Of a DNA stretch of 64,000 bases, positions 26,670 to 33,771 are shown one piece after another (the stretch's first letter is position 1; the number at the start of each line of letters is the position of its first letter). A program made the translations under genes and the position numbers. This DNA is from Streptomyces griseomycini. Its GTDB lineage: Bacteria; Actinomycetota; Actinomycetes; Streptomycetales; Streptomycetaceae. Where the stretch lies: positions 568,051 through 632,050 of the forward strand of contig NZ_JACHJI010000003.1 of assembly GCF_014203535.1 (NCBI RefSeq), in the 5' to 3' direction. Below the pieces are notes generated by a model that had not been told where the DNA came from, made no database searches, and worked only from the letters and a program-made list of their open reading frames with translations.

Positions 26670-26675
26670 TATGAT
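26670..26675 (+). promoter_or_regulatory. -10 element of the DUF397 gene
   Basis: TATGAT is a near-perfect -10. The matching -35 region (TGCATC, 16 bases upstream) is weak, which suggests an activator or another sigma factor. It lies in an unusually AT-rich segment, 68 bases before the GTG start. Confidence 0.5.
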
Positions 26676-26737
26676 CCGGGTCAGTTGACCACTGCATCAA
26701 TGGCCACACCAGCCAGTGCACCAGCGGGGAGCGACCT

Positions 26738-27022
26738 GTGGACCACGACGTGTACGACGGTGACGGGTACGACGGTGCCGACGCGTCCGGCGTGTACAAC
26801 GGCATGGCGGCCACCAGGCTGGACGGCGTGGCCTGGCAGAAGAGCCGGCACAGCAACTCGCAGGGGTCCTGCGTGGAGTTCGCCCGGCTGCCCGGCGGAG
26901 AGGTGGCCGTGCGCAACTCCCGCTTCCCCGACGGTCCCGCGCTGGTCTACACCCGCGCGGAGATCGAGGCCATGCTGCTGGGTGTGAAGGACGGCGAGTT
27001 CGACCACCTCGTCGCCGGCTGA
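26738..27022 (+). CDS. DUF397 small acidic protein (WhiJ-module partner)
   Basis: This is a 94-residue protein from GTG 26738 with GGGGAG 7 bases upstream. After an acidic N-terminus comes the DUF397 signature WQKSRHSNSQGSCVEFARLP followed by VAVRNSRFPDGPALVYTRAE. DUF397 proteins occur beside WhiJ-like DNA-binding proteins in many copies per Streptomyces genome and are thought to antagonise them. Here the partners are the ATP-binding protein at 27.2 kb and the WhiJ-like regulator at 28.0 kb. The gene converges on the ATP-binding gene and shares its terminator. Confidence 0.88.
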   Translation: MDHDVYDGDGYDGADASGVYNGMAATRLDGVAWQKSRHSNSQGSCVEFARLPGGEVAVRNSRFPDGPALVYTRAEIEAMLLGVKDGEFDHLVAG

Positions 27023-27128
27023 CGGGCCCCGGAGCGGACGTCCGCCCCCGATCCGGGGTGCTCTCCGCGGTGGCCGGGAGCGCGACGGACGGGGGCGGTC
27101 ACGCGTGCGGGGGCGCGGTGACGCGCGG

Positions 27129-27160
27129 GGGGACGCGGCGCCGGGAGGCGCCGCGTCCCC
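27129..27160. terminator. Bidirectional terminator between convergent genes
   Basis: A perfect 14-bp stem, GGGGACGCGGCGCC with GGCGCCGCGTCCCC, has loop GGGA. It directly abuts the stop codon of the ATP-binding gene at 27161. Confidence 0.8.
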
Positions 27161-27679
27161 TCAGACGTCGGTGCGGACGTGTCCGGCGGGGTGCCGGAGC
27201 CGGAACATCGCCCAGACCACCTTGCCGCTGAGCGCGCCCGCCATGGGGTACCAGCCCCAGCCGTCGCTGAAGGAGTCGACCAGGAACAGTCCGCGGCCCG
27301 ACTCGGCGGCGAAGTCGTCCGGGTCGCGGGTGACGGGGCTGTCGTCGCTGGGGTCGCGCACCGCGCACACCAGTCGCTCGGTCCACCGCATCAGGTGCAG
27401 CCGTACCGGCGGGTCCTGTTCCCGCAGTCGCGGGGTGTCGGCCGGCAGGGCGTGCCGCAGGGCGTTGGTGACCAGTTCGGACACCACCAGGCACACGTCG
27501 TCGAAACGGTCGCCCAGGTCCCACGGGCCGAGGGTCTTGCGGGTGAACTGCCGTGCTTCGCGCACCGCTTCGTAGCGGGCGGGGAGGGCGCAGGAGGCGG
27601 CGTCGGACGCGGCCGCGAGGTTCAGCGGCGGAGGGCCCTGCCGTAACGGCTCGAGCATGGTCGATCCATTCGTCCCCAT
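27161..27679 (-). CDS. AbaA-orfD/RsbW-like ATP-binding protein with a TTA codon
   Basis: This is a 172-residue GHKL-fold ATPase of the anti-sigma/serine kinase type. Residues about 40-165 show the N-box (VVSELVTNALRHA) and G-box (SGRGLFLVDSFSDGWGW). ATG 27679 gives MGTNGSTMLEPLRQG, with GGGAG 8 bases upstream. Leu 12 is encoded by TTA (complement of 27644-27646), the codon read only by the bldA tRNA. Translation should therefore await development. Its neighbours are a DUF397 protein and a WhiJ-like regulator, the standard trio of abaA/whiJ-type loci. The sequence contains Cys residues that might be regulatory. Confidence 0.9.
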   Translation of the reverse strand: MGTNGSTMLEPLRQGPPPLNLAAASDAASCALPARYEAVREARQFTRKTLGPWDLGDRFDDVCLVVSELVTNALRHALPADTPRLREQDPPVRLHLMRWTERLVCAVRDPSDDSPVTRDPDDFAAESGRGLFLVDSFSDGWGWYPMAGALSGKVVWAMFRLRHPAGHVRTDV

Positions 27680-27831
27680 GCGAGGCACTCCCGGGATTCG
27701 CGGTCGTAGCGATGCGGCGGTGGTGCGAAGGCCATGGTTTCGGATGCGTACGGCAGATGCAAGGGCAGATGCACGTGCAGCTGACCGAAATCGACCTTCC
27801 CGTACCGGTTGTTGGTCAATTTTTCCGTCAT
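27622..27831 (-). CDS. Candidate small ORF overlapping the ATP-binding gene start
   Basis: This 69-codon frame starts at ATG 27831 with a strong GGAAGGGG ribosome site 8 bases upstream. It begins MTEKLTNNRYGKVDFGQLHV and runs into the ATP-binding gene in another frame, ending 58 bases inside it. Its first half is less GC-biased than neighbouring genes. It may be a true small protein, or a leader ORF whose translation exposes the ATP-binding start. The good ribosome site is the main support; I know no homologue. Confidence 0.4.
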   Translation of the reverse strand: MTEKLTNNRYGKVDFGQLHVHLPLHLPYASETMAFAPPPHRYDRESRECLAWGRMDRPCSSRYGRALRR

Positions 27832-27882
27832 CTTCGTGTCCCCTTCCGGCTGCCCTCTTGCCTCCTCCCTGCTCCTCGCTCG

Positions 27883-27924
27883 CCCTTCCGCATCCCTTCC
27901 GCGCCCCTTCCGTGTCCCTTTCCG
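27883..27924. repeat. Four CCCTTCCG repeats at an 11-base period
   Basis: CCCTTCCG occurs at 27883, 27894 and 27905, and CCCTTTCCG at 27916. The spacing of one helical turn puts all copies on one face of the DNA. They lie in the divergent region between the ATP-binding and WhiJ-like genes. On the minus strand they read CGGAAGGG, like the ribosome site of the small ORF. Bases 27680-28029 hold no other gene besides the candidate above. Confidence 0.6.
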
Positions 27925-28029
27925 ACCGGGTTCCTCGGCCGGATTCCGTTTCCGTAACCGGGCGAGTACTGCTCGAAGTGTTTTAGTGGCAGACTGCGGG
28001 CCCTGAAGACGTTGGGGAGGCTGGCGAAC

Positions 28030-28890
28030 GTGAGCGCGGGAGAGCCGGGATCGGTGGTGCGGCGCATGCTGCTCGGATCACAACTCAGGCGACTGCGTGA
28101 GGCGCGGGGGATCACGCGTGAGGCGGCGGGCTACTCGATCCGCGCCTCGGAATCGAAGATCAGCCGGATGGAGCTGGGCCGGGTGAGCTTCAAGACCAGG
28201 GATGTCGAGGACCTGCTGACGCTGTACGGCATCACGGACGAGCAGGAGCGCGCCTCGCTGCTCTCCCTCGCCAAGGAGGCCAACGTCGCGGGCTGGTGGC
28301 ACAGTTACTCGGACGTGCTGCCCAGCTGGTTCCCCACCTACGTGGGCCTGGAGGGCGCGGCCTCGCTGATCCGGGCGTACGAGGTGCAGTTCGTGCACGG
28401 CCTGCTGCAGACCGAGGAGTACGCCCGCGCGGTCGTGCGGCGCGGCATGAAGGGCGCGAGCGAGGACGACGTCGAACGGCGGGTGGCGCTGCGCCTGGAG
28501 CGGCAGAAGTACCTGGTCTCGGAGAACGCCCCCGAGTTCCACGTCGTCCTCGACGAGGCCGCCCTGCGCCGGCCGTACGGCGACCGCGAGGTGATGCGCG
28601 GCCAGCTCCAGCACCTGATCGAGATCTCCGAGCGGCCCAACGTCCGGTTGCAGGTCATGCCGTTCAGCTTCGGCGGCCACTCCGGCGAGTCCGGCGCGTT
28701 CACCCTCCTCAGCTTCCCCGAGTCCGACCTGTCGGACGTCGTCTACCTGGAGCAGCTCACCAGCGCGCTGTACCTCGACAAGGCCGAGGACGTCGCCCAG
28801 TACGAGAGCGCGCTCAAGGAGCTCCAGCACGACAGCCCGGGTCCGTCGGAGAGCCGGGACCTCCTCCGGGGACTTCTCCAACTCTCCTGA
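28030..28890 (+). CDS. WhiJ-like XRE regulator with DUF5753 domain
   Basis: This is a 286-residue protein. GTG 28030 has GGGGAGG 9 bases upstream; an upstream TTG (28012) would remove that site. An XRE helix-turn-helix is at about residues 15-70 (LGSQLRRLREARGITREAAG then SESKISRMELGR). The rest is DUF5753 (GWWHSYSDVLPSWFPTYVGL, FVHGLLQTEEYARAV, and RLQVMPFSFGGHSGESGAFT). Such proteins pair with DUF397 partners and influence development and antibiotic timing. The ATP-binding gene is divergent from it. The target DNA sites are not known. Confidence 0.92.
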   Translation: MSAGEPGSVVRRMLLGSQLRRLREARGITREAAGYSIRASESKISRMELGRVSFKTRDVEDLLTLYGITDEQERASLLSLAKEANVAGWWHSYSDVLPSWFPTYVGLEGAASLIRAYEVQFVHGLLQTEEYARAVVRRGMKGASEDDVERRVALRLERQKYLVSENAPEFHVVLDEAALRRPYGDREVMRGQLQHLIEISERPNVRLQVMPFSFGGHSGESGAFTLLSFPESDLSDVVYLEQLTSALYLDKAEDVAQYESALKELQHDSPGPSESRDLLRGLLQLS

Positions 28891-28990
28891 GGTCACTCTC
28901 AACTCCCTTGAAACACAAGTACGATGACGTTCGATCAGGCAACGAAGTCGATCAGTGCTCTGCTGGTGCAGCAAGGGATTGAGGGATCAC

Positions 28991-30451
28991 ATGTCGTCGT
29001 ACTTCACCGACCTCGCTCAGCAGTACATCGACGGTGAGTGGCGCCCGGGAACCGGCTCCTGGGACATCATCGACTTCAACCCGTACGACGACGAGAAGCT
29101 CGCGTCGATCACCATCGCCACGGTCGACGAGATCGATCAGGCGTACCGGGCGGCCGCCCGCGCCCAGAAGGAGTGGGCGGCGACCAACCCGTACGCCCGC
29201 CGCGCGGTGTTCGAGAAGGCGCTGAGGCTGGTCGAGGAGCGCGAGGAGGAGATATCCGAGGCGATCGTCGCCGAGCTCGGCGGCACGCGCCTGAAGGCCG
29301 CCTTCGAGCTCCACCTCGCCAAGGAGTTCCTGCGCGAGGCGGTCCACCTGGCGCTGCGCCCCGAGGGCCGGATCATCCCCTCGCCGGTGGACGGCAAGGA
29401 GAACCGCGTCTACCGCGTCCCCGTCGGGGTCGTCGGCGTGATCAGCCCCTTCAACTTCCCCTTCCTGCTCTCGCTGAAGTCGGTCGCCCCGGCCCTCGCG
29501 CTCGGCAACGGCGTGGTGCTCAAGCCGCACCAGAACACACCGGTCGTCGGCGGCTCGCTGGTCGCGAAGATCTTCGAGGACGCGGGCCTGCCCGGCGGCC
29601 TGCTGAACGTCGTCATCACCGACATCGCGGAGATCGGCGACGCCTTCCTGGAGCACCCGGTCCCGAAGGTCATCTCCTTCACCGGCTCCGACAAGGTCGG
29701 CCGCCACGTCGCCACCGTGTGCGCCTCCCTCTTCAAGCGGTCCGTCCTCGAACTGGGCGGCAACAGCGCCCTGGTGGTCCTCGACGACGCCGACCTCGAC
29801 TACGCCGTCGACGCGGCCGTGTTCAGCCGTTACGTCCACCAGGGCCAGGTCTGCATGGCCGCCAACCGCGTGCTGGTCGACCGTTCGGTGGCCGACGCGT
29901 TCACCGAGAAGTTCGTCGCCAAGGTGAAGTCCCTCAAGGCAGGCGACCCGCGCGACCCCGCCACCGTCATCGGCCCGGTGATCAACTCCCAGCAGGCGGA
30001 CGCCCTGGCCGGCGTCGTCGAGCAGGCGCTCGCCGAGGGCGCGACCGCCCTGGTGCGCGGCGACCGCACCGACAACCTGGTCGAACCGTCCGTGCTGACC
30101 GGCCTGTCCGCCGACTCGGCCCTGCTGAAGCAGGAGGTCTTCGGCCCGGTCGTCTTCCTCGTCCCGTTCGACGGCGAGGAGGAGGCCGTGCGCATCGTCA
30201 ACGACACCCCGTACGGCCTGAGCGGCGCCGTCCACACCGGTGACGTGGAGCGGGGCGTGAACTTCGCCAAGCAGATCGACACCGGCATGTTCCACGTGAA
30301 CGACGGCACCGTGCACGACGAGCCGATCGTCCCCTTCGGCGGCGAGAAGCACTCGGGCATCGGCCGGCTGAACGGCGACACCATGCTGGACGCCTTCACC
30401 ACGGTGAAGTGGATCTCGGTCCAGCACGGCCGGAGCGGCTTCCCGTTCTAG
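28991..30451 (+). CDS. NAD(P)-dependent aldehyde dehydrogenase
   Basis: This is a 486-residue enzyme oxidising an aldehyde to its acid. ATG 28991 has GAGGGA upstream. The catalytic Cys is C288 (HQGQVCMAANR), the general base is E254 (LELGGNSALV), and the cofactor loop is FTGSDKVGR. The substrate-entry and oxyanion Asn lies in ISPFNFPFLLSL. Overall it resembles the benzaldehyde/vanillin dehydrogenase branch, so an aromatic substrate is possible but not shown. A 13-bp hairpin terminator follows. No pathway genes are adjacent. Confidence 0.93.
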   Translation: MSSYFTDLAQQYIDGEWRPGTGSWDIIDFNPYDDEKLASITIATVDEIDQAYRAAARAQKEWAATNPYARRAVFEKALRLVEEREEEISEAIVAELGGTRLKAAFELHLAKEFLREAVHLALRPEGRIIPSPVDGKENRVYRVPVGVVGVISPFNFPFLLSLKSVAPALALGNGVVLKPHQNTPVVGGSLVAKIFEDAGLPGGLLNVVITDIAEIGDAFLEHPVPKVISFTGSDKVGRHVATVCASLFKRSVLELGGNSALVVLDDADLDYAVDAAVFSRYVHQGQVCMAANRVLVDRSVADAFTEKFVAKVKSLKAGDPRDPATVIGPVINSQQADALAGVVEQALAEGATALVRGDRTDNLVEPSVLTGLSADSALLKQEVFGPVVFLVPFDGEEEAVRIVNDTPYGLSGAVHTGDVERGVNFAKQIDTGMFHVNDGTVHDEPIVPFGGEKHSGIGRLNGDTMLDAFTTVKWISVQHGRSGFPF

Positions 30452-30480
30452 ACCCCCGCTCCGGATTTCCGTCCCTCCGC

Positions 30481-30517
30481 CGGGCCATCGAGGACAGGAC
30501 CTGACCTCGATGGCCCG
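30481..30517 (+). terminator. Terminator after aldehyde dehydrogenase
   Basis: A perfect 13-bp stem joins CGGGCCATCGAGG (30481-30493) and CCTCGATGGCCCG (30505-30517) around an 11-base loop. Confidence 0.8.
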
Positions 30518-30577
30518 TAGCGTCGTCGGTGTCAGGAAGAGGGCCCCGAAGGGGCGACCCGGCGAAAGGCGACGGTC

Positions 30578-31126
30578 ATGGTCACTCACGTTCCCGCGGA
30601 AGCGCACGGCGACGAGCGCGGCGCGCTGCTCGCCTTCATCGCCGAGCAGCGCGGCGGCATCCGGCGGGCACTGCTCGGCCTCACGGACGAGCAGGCGTCC
30701 TCCCGCCCCAGCGCCAGCGAGCTGTCCCTGGCCGGGCTGCTCAAGCACGTCGCCGAGGTCGAGCAGGGCTGGATCGCCCGTGCCAAGGGCGAGGAGCCGG
30801 CCGTCCACCGGGACGAGTCGAACTGGCACGAGTGCTTCCGTCTGGTCGGCGACGAGACCGTGGAGTCCGCCCTCGCGTACTACGAGGAGGTGGCCGCCGA
30901 GACGGAGTCGTTCATCCGCGCGGTGCCCAGCCTCGACGACACCTTCCTGCTGGCGAAGACGTCCTGGAACCCGAAGGACGAGTGGCTCTCGATGCGCTGG
31001 CTGTGCCTGCACCTGATCCGCGAGACCGCCCGGCACGCGGGCCACGCCGACATCATCCGGGAGTCCCTGGACGGCGCCACCGCCTTCGAACTGGTCGCGA
31101 AGGAGCAGGGCAGCTCCTGGGGGTGA
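30578..31126 (+). CDS. DinB-family (DUF664) metal-binding protein
   Basis: This is a 182-residue four-helix bundle of the DinB/YfiT type. Three His positions that bind the metal in this family appear as LKHVAEVEQGW (about residue 51) and HLIRETARHAGHADIIRE (about 145-162). Members act as thiol-dependent S-transferases or maleylpyruvate isomerases, often with mycothiol or bacillithiol. The substrate cannot be inferred. The start ATG 30578 has GAAAGG upstream. It is followed closely by the PadR gene and could be cotranscribed. Confidence 0.85.
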   Translation: MVTHVPAEAHGDERGALLAFIAEQRGGIRRALLGLTDEQASSRPSASELSLAGLLKHVAEVEQGWIARAKGEEPAVHRDESNWHECFRLVGDETVESALAYYEEVAAETESFIRAVPSLDDTFLLAKTSWNPKDEWLSMRWLCLHLIRETARHAGHADIIRESLDGATAFELVAKEQGSSWG

Positions 31127-31151
31127 CCACCCGCGGCCTACCCTGGACCGC

Positions 31152-31793
31152 ATGTCAGTGATGCGTCTCCTCGTGCTCGGCGCGGTGCGCCAGCACGGGC
31201 GGGCCCACGGCTACCAGGTGCGCAACGACCTGGAGTACTGGGGCGCGCACGAGTGGTCCAACGCCAAGCCCGGCTCGATCTACCACGCCCTGAAGCAGAT
31301 GGCCAAGCAGGGACTGCTGCACGCGCACGAGATCGCCCCCTCCACGGCCGGGGGCCCGCCGCGGACCGAGTACGAGATCACCGAGCAGGGCACCGAGGAG
31401 TACTTCCGGCTGCTCCGGGAGGCGCTGACCTCCTACGACCAGAAGCCGGACGTGCTCTCGGCCGGGCTCGGCCTCATGGTCGACCTCGACCGGGAGGAGG
31501 CCCTCGCCCTCCTGGAACAGCGGATGCGTTCCATCGGGGAGTGGCGCAAGGCCGTCACCGAGTACTACACGCCCGAGGACGGCCCCGGCCGGCTGGGCCA
31601 CATCGGGGAGATCATGGACTTCTGGGTCCACTCGGCCGACACCGGCGCCGAGTGGACCCGCGGTCTCATCGAGCGCATCCGGGGCGGCGCCTACACCTTC
31701 GCCGGGGAGGGGGAGCCGTTCGTCGGCGTCCTGGCCGAGGGCGAGGAGAACCCGTACGCGACGGGGGAGCGGCATCCCGGGGACGCCCACTAA
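31152..31793 (+). CDS. PadR-family transcriptional repressor
   Basis: This is a 213-residue protein. The winged helix is at the N-terminus: RLLVLGAVRQHGRAHGYQVR, then GSIYHALKQMAKQGLL and the wing RTEYEITEQGTEEYF. The C-terminal half is helical and mediates dimerisation. PadR proteins commonly repress drug exporters and release on binding the drug. Here the next two genes encode a DrrAB-type ABC exporter, and two palindromes lie between them. The stop codon TAA is part of the first palindrome. Confidence 0.92.
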   Translation: MSVMRLLVLGAVRQHGRAHGYQVRNDLEYWGAHEWSNAKPGSIYHALKQMAKQGLLHAHEIAPSTAGGPPRTEYEITEQGTEEYFRLLREALTSYDQKPDVLSAGLGLMVDLDREEALALLEQRMRSIGEWRKAVTEYYTPEDGPGRLGHIGEIMDFWVHSADTGAEWTRGLIERIRGGAYTFAGEGEPFVGVLAEGEENPYATGERHPGDAH

Positions 31794-31852
31794 TCAAGTT
31801 TGACCAATGCGCGGCGAGGGCATACCCTCGAGCGAGTAGTCAACTTTGACTA
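31791..31852 (+). promoter_or_regulatory. PadR operator pair and exporter promoter
   Basis: TAATCAAGTTTGACCA (31791-31806) and the perfect 7-2-7 palindrome TAGTCAACTTTGACTA (31837-31852) are 46 bases apart. Between and over them is a promoter: -35 TTGACC (31800-31805), 17 bases, -10 TACCCT (31823-31828). The first operator covers the -35; the second lies just after the expected start point. This is the arrangement of a repressor-controlled exporter. Confidence 0.75.
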
Positions 31853-31866
31853 GAGAAGGAGTCCCC

Positions 31867-32841
31867 TTGGCCGACGCGGCGATCATCGTCGAGGAAGCAC
31901 GCAAGACGTACGGCGGAAGCAGCCGGAGGAGCGGCAGGCCCGCACTGGACGGGCTCGACCTGACGGTCGCGCGCGGCACGGTGCACGGGGTGCTCGGCCC
32001 GAACGGCGCGGGCAAGACCACCCTGGTCCGGATCCTGGCCACCCTGCTGCGGCCCGACGCGGGCCGGATCGAGGTGGCGGGGCACGACGTGGTGCGCGAG
32101 GCGTACGCCGTGCGCCTGCGCATCGGCCTGCTCGGCCAGCACGCGGCGCTCGACGAGGAACTCGGCGGCCGGCAGAACCTGGAGCTGTTCGGCCGCCTGC
32201 ACCACCTGGGCGCGCGGCGCGCACGCGCGCGTGCCGACGAACTCCTGGAGCGCTTCGAGCTCACCGGCACCGGGCGCAAGGCGGTGAAGCAGTACAGCGG
32301 CGGCATGCGGCGCCGCCTGGACCTCGCCGCCTCACTGATCACGGAACCGGAGGTGCTCTTCCTGGACGAGCCGACCACCGGCCTCGACCCGCGCGGCCGC
32401 GCGGAGGTGTGGGAGTCGGTCCGCTCCCTGGTCGGCGGCGGTACGACGGTCCTGCTCACCACCCAGTACCTGGAGGAGGCCGACCAGCTCGCCGACCGCA
32501 TCTCGGTGGTGGACGCCGGCCGGGTCATCGCCGACGGCACGGCGGACGAGCTGAAGGCGGCGGTCGGCGGCGACCGCATCGACGTCGTCCTGCGCGACGC
32601 CGGGCAGCTGGGCACGGCCGTCGCCCTGCTCCCCGTACCGAAGGACGCGGTCACGGTGGACACCGACCGGCGGTTGCTGAGCGCCCCGGTCACCGACCGC
32701 ATGGCGGCCCTGGCCGGGGTCGTCCGCGCGCTGGAGGACGCGGGCGTCGAGGCCGAGGACATCGCCCTGCGCAGGCCCACGCTCGACGAGGTGTTCCTGC
32801 ACCTGACCGGGGACGACGACCGAGTGAAGGAGGCCGCGTGA
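31867..32841 (+). CDS. ABC exporter ATPase (DrrA-type)
   Basis: This is a 324-residue ATP-binding subunit. TTG 31867 was chosen because AGAAGGAG sits just upstream; an earlier TTG at 31846 overlaps the operator. Walker [10 protein letters not shown] (Lys 50), signature [12 protein letters not shown] and Walker [14 protein letters not shown] are all present. The C-terminal extension of about 90 residues, ending [14 protein letters not shown], is diagnostic of the daunorubicin-resistance DrrA group. With the permease whose start overlaps its stop, it should export a hydrophobic drug or lipid. Confidence 0.95.
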   Translation: MADAAIIVEEARKTYGGSSRRSGRPALDGLDLTVARGTVHGVLGPNGAGKTTLVRILATLLRPDAGRIEVAGHDVVREAYAVRLRIGLLGQHAALDEELGGRQNLELFGRLHHLGARRARARADELLERFELTGTGRKAVKQYSGGMRRRLDLAASLITEPEVLFLDEPTTGLDPRGRAEVWESVRSLVGGGTTVLLTTQYLEEADQLADRISVVDAGRVIADGTADELKAAVGGDRIDVVLRDAGQLGTAVALLPVPKDAVTVDTDRRLLSAPVTDRMAALAGVVRALEDAGVEAEDIALRRPTLDEVFLHLTGDDDRVKEAA

Positions 32842-33599
32842 CCACCTACGCGCTGACCGACTCCTGGACCATGACCCGCCGTGAACTCGCCCGCTGGGGG
32901 CGGCAGCCGGTCACGGTGGTGGTGAACCTGGTCTTCCCGGTGATGCTGCTGCTGATGTTCGGCTACCTGGTCGGCGGCGGCCGGGGGGTGAGCGGGGAGT
33001 ACCTCGACTTCCTGGTCCCCGGCATGCTCGCGCTCACCATGGCCTTCGGACTGGAGGGCACGATGGTCGCCGTCACCCAGGACCTGGGCAAGGGCGTCGT
33101 CGACCGCTTCCGCTCGATGCCCATGGCCGACGGCGCGGTCCTCGTGGGCCGTTCGGCCGCCGACATGATCCAGTCGGTGCTCGGCCTGGCGGTGCTGCTC
33201 GCCGTCGCCGCCGCGCTCGGCTGGCGCGCCCACGGCGGCCCGGCCGGCTTCCTGGGCGCCGTGGGGCTGCTCCTGCTGTTCCGCTTCGCCATGCTGTGGA
33301 TCGGCATCCACCTGGCGCTGGTGGCCGGGAAGCCCGAGATGGTGTCGGCCGTGCAGATCCTGGTCTGGCCGGTCGGCTTCCTGTCCAACGCCTTCGCCGC
33401 GCCCGAGTCCATGCCCGACTGGCTGGGCACGGTCGTCCAGTGGAACCCCATGTCCCACACGGCCACGGCCGTGCGCGACCTGTTCGGCGGCCCCGGCGGG
33501 GAACCGGGCCACGTCTGGGCGGCCGTCGTGTGGCCCCTGGCCCTGCTCGCGGTCTTCTTCCCGCTGGCGGTACGGAGGTTCGCGCGGCTGAGCCGCTAG
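32838..33599 (+). CDS. ABC-2 type permease (DrrB-type)
   Basis: This is a 253-residue membrane protein with about six helices and a cytoplasmic N-terminus containing the family segment [16 protein letters not shown] 32838 overlaps the TGA of the ATPase gene, so the pair is coupled. The loop [18 protein letters not shown] and the late motif [15 protein letters not shown] are typical of DrrB. It forms the membrane half of the exporter. The gene ends 6 bases before a long palindromic element. Confidence 0.93.
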   Translation: MTTYALTDSWTMTRRELARWGRQPVTVVVNLVFPVMLLLMFGYLVGGGRGVSGEYLDFLVPGMLALTMAFGLEGTMVAVTQDLGKGVVDRFRSMPMADGAVLVGRSAADMIQSVLGLAVLLAVAAALGWRAHGGPAGFLGAVGLLLLFRFAMLWIGIHLALVAGKPEMVSAVQILVWPVGFLSNAFAAPESMPDWLGTVVQWNPMSHTATAVRDLFGGPGGEPGHVWAAVVWPLALLAVFFPLAVRRFARLSR

Positions 33600-33605
33600 C
33601 GGGCC

Positions 33606-33771
33606 CTAGGGTCCTTCGTTTGGATCGGGCCGGATCAGGGAGCGGGGTCCGGTGCCGTGCATCGCGAGGCGGAGGAGGGCGGCAGGGCGGAGCCCTGCCG
33701 ACCGACGACAACGCGGCGAGGCACGGTGCCGGGGCCCGCGAGCCCGGCCTGACCCGAACGAAAGACCCTAG
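33606..33771. repeat. 166-base MITE-like palindromic element
   Basis: The element runs from CTAGGGTCCTTCGTTTGG to CCGAACGAAAGACCCTAG, imperfect inverted termini beginning and ending with CTAG. Pairing extends inward past GGGCCGG/CCGGCC. A perfect 8-3-8 hairpin, GGCAGGGC and GCCCTGCC, sits at the centre (33681-33699). It has no ORF. The right-hand CTA supplies the gad stop codon. It lies between two convergent genes and can act as a terminator for both. I remember similar dispersed palindromes in Streptomyces genomes. Confidence 0.8.

Noticed and set aside
27883..27924. A CRISPR-like array
   Set aside because: The 11-base units have no spacers of constant length and no cas gene is present. 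The 9-base repeats at 26430 and 59002 are likewise simple tandem repeats.
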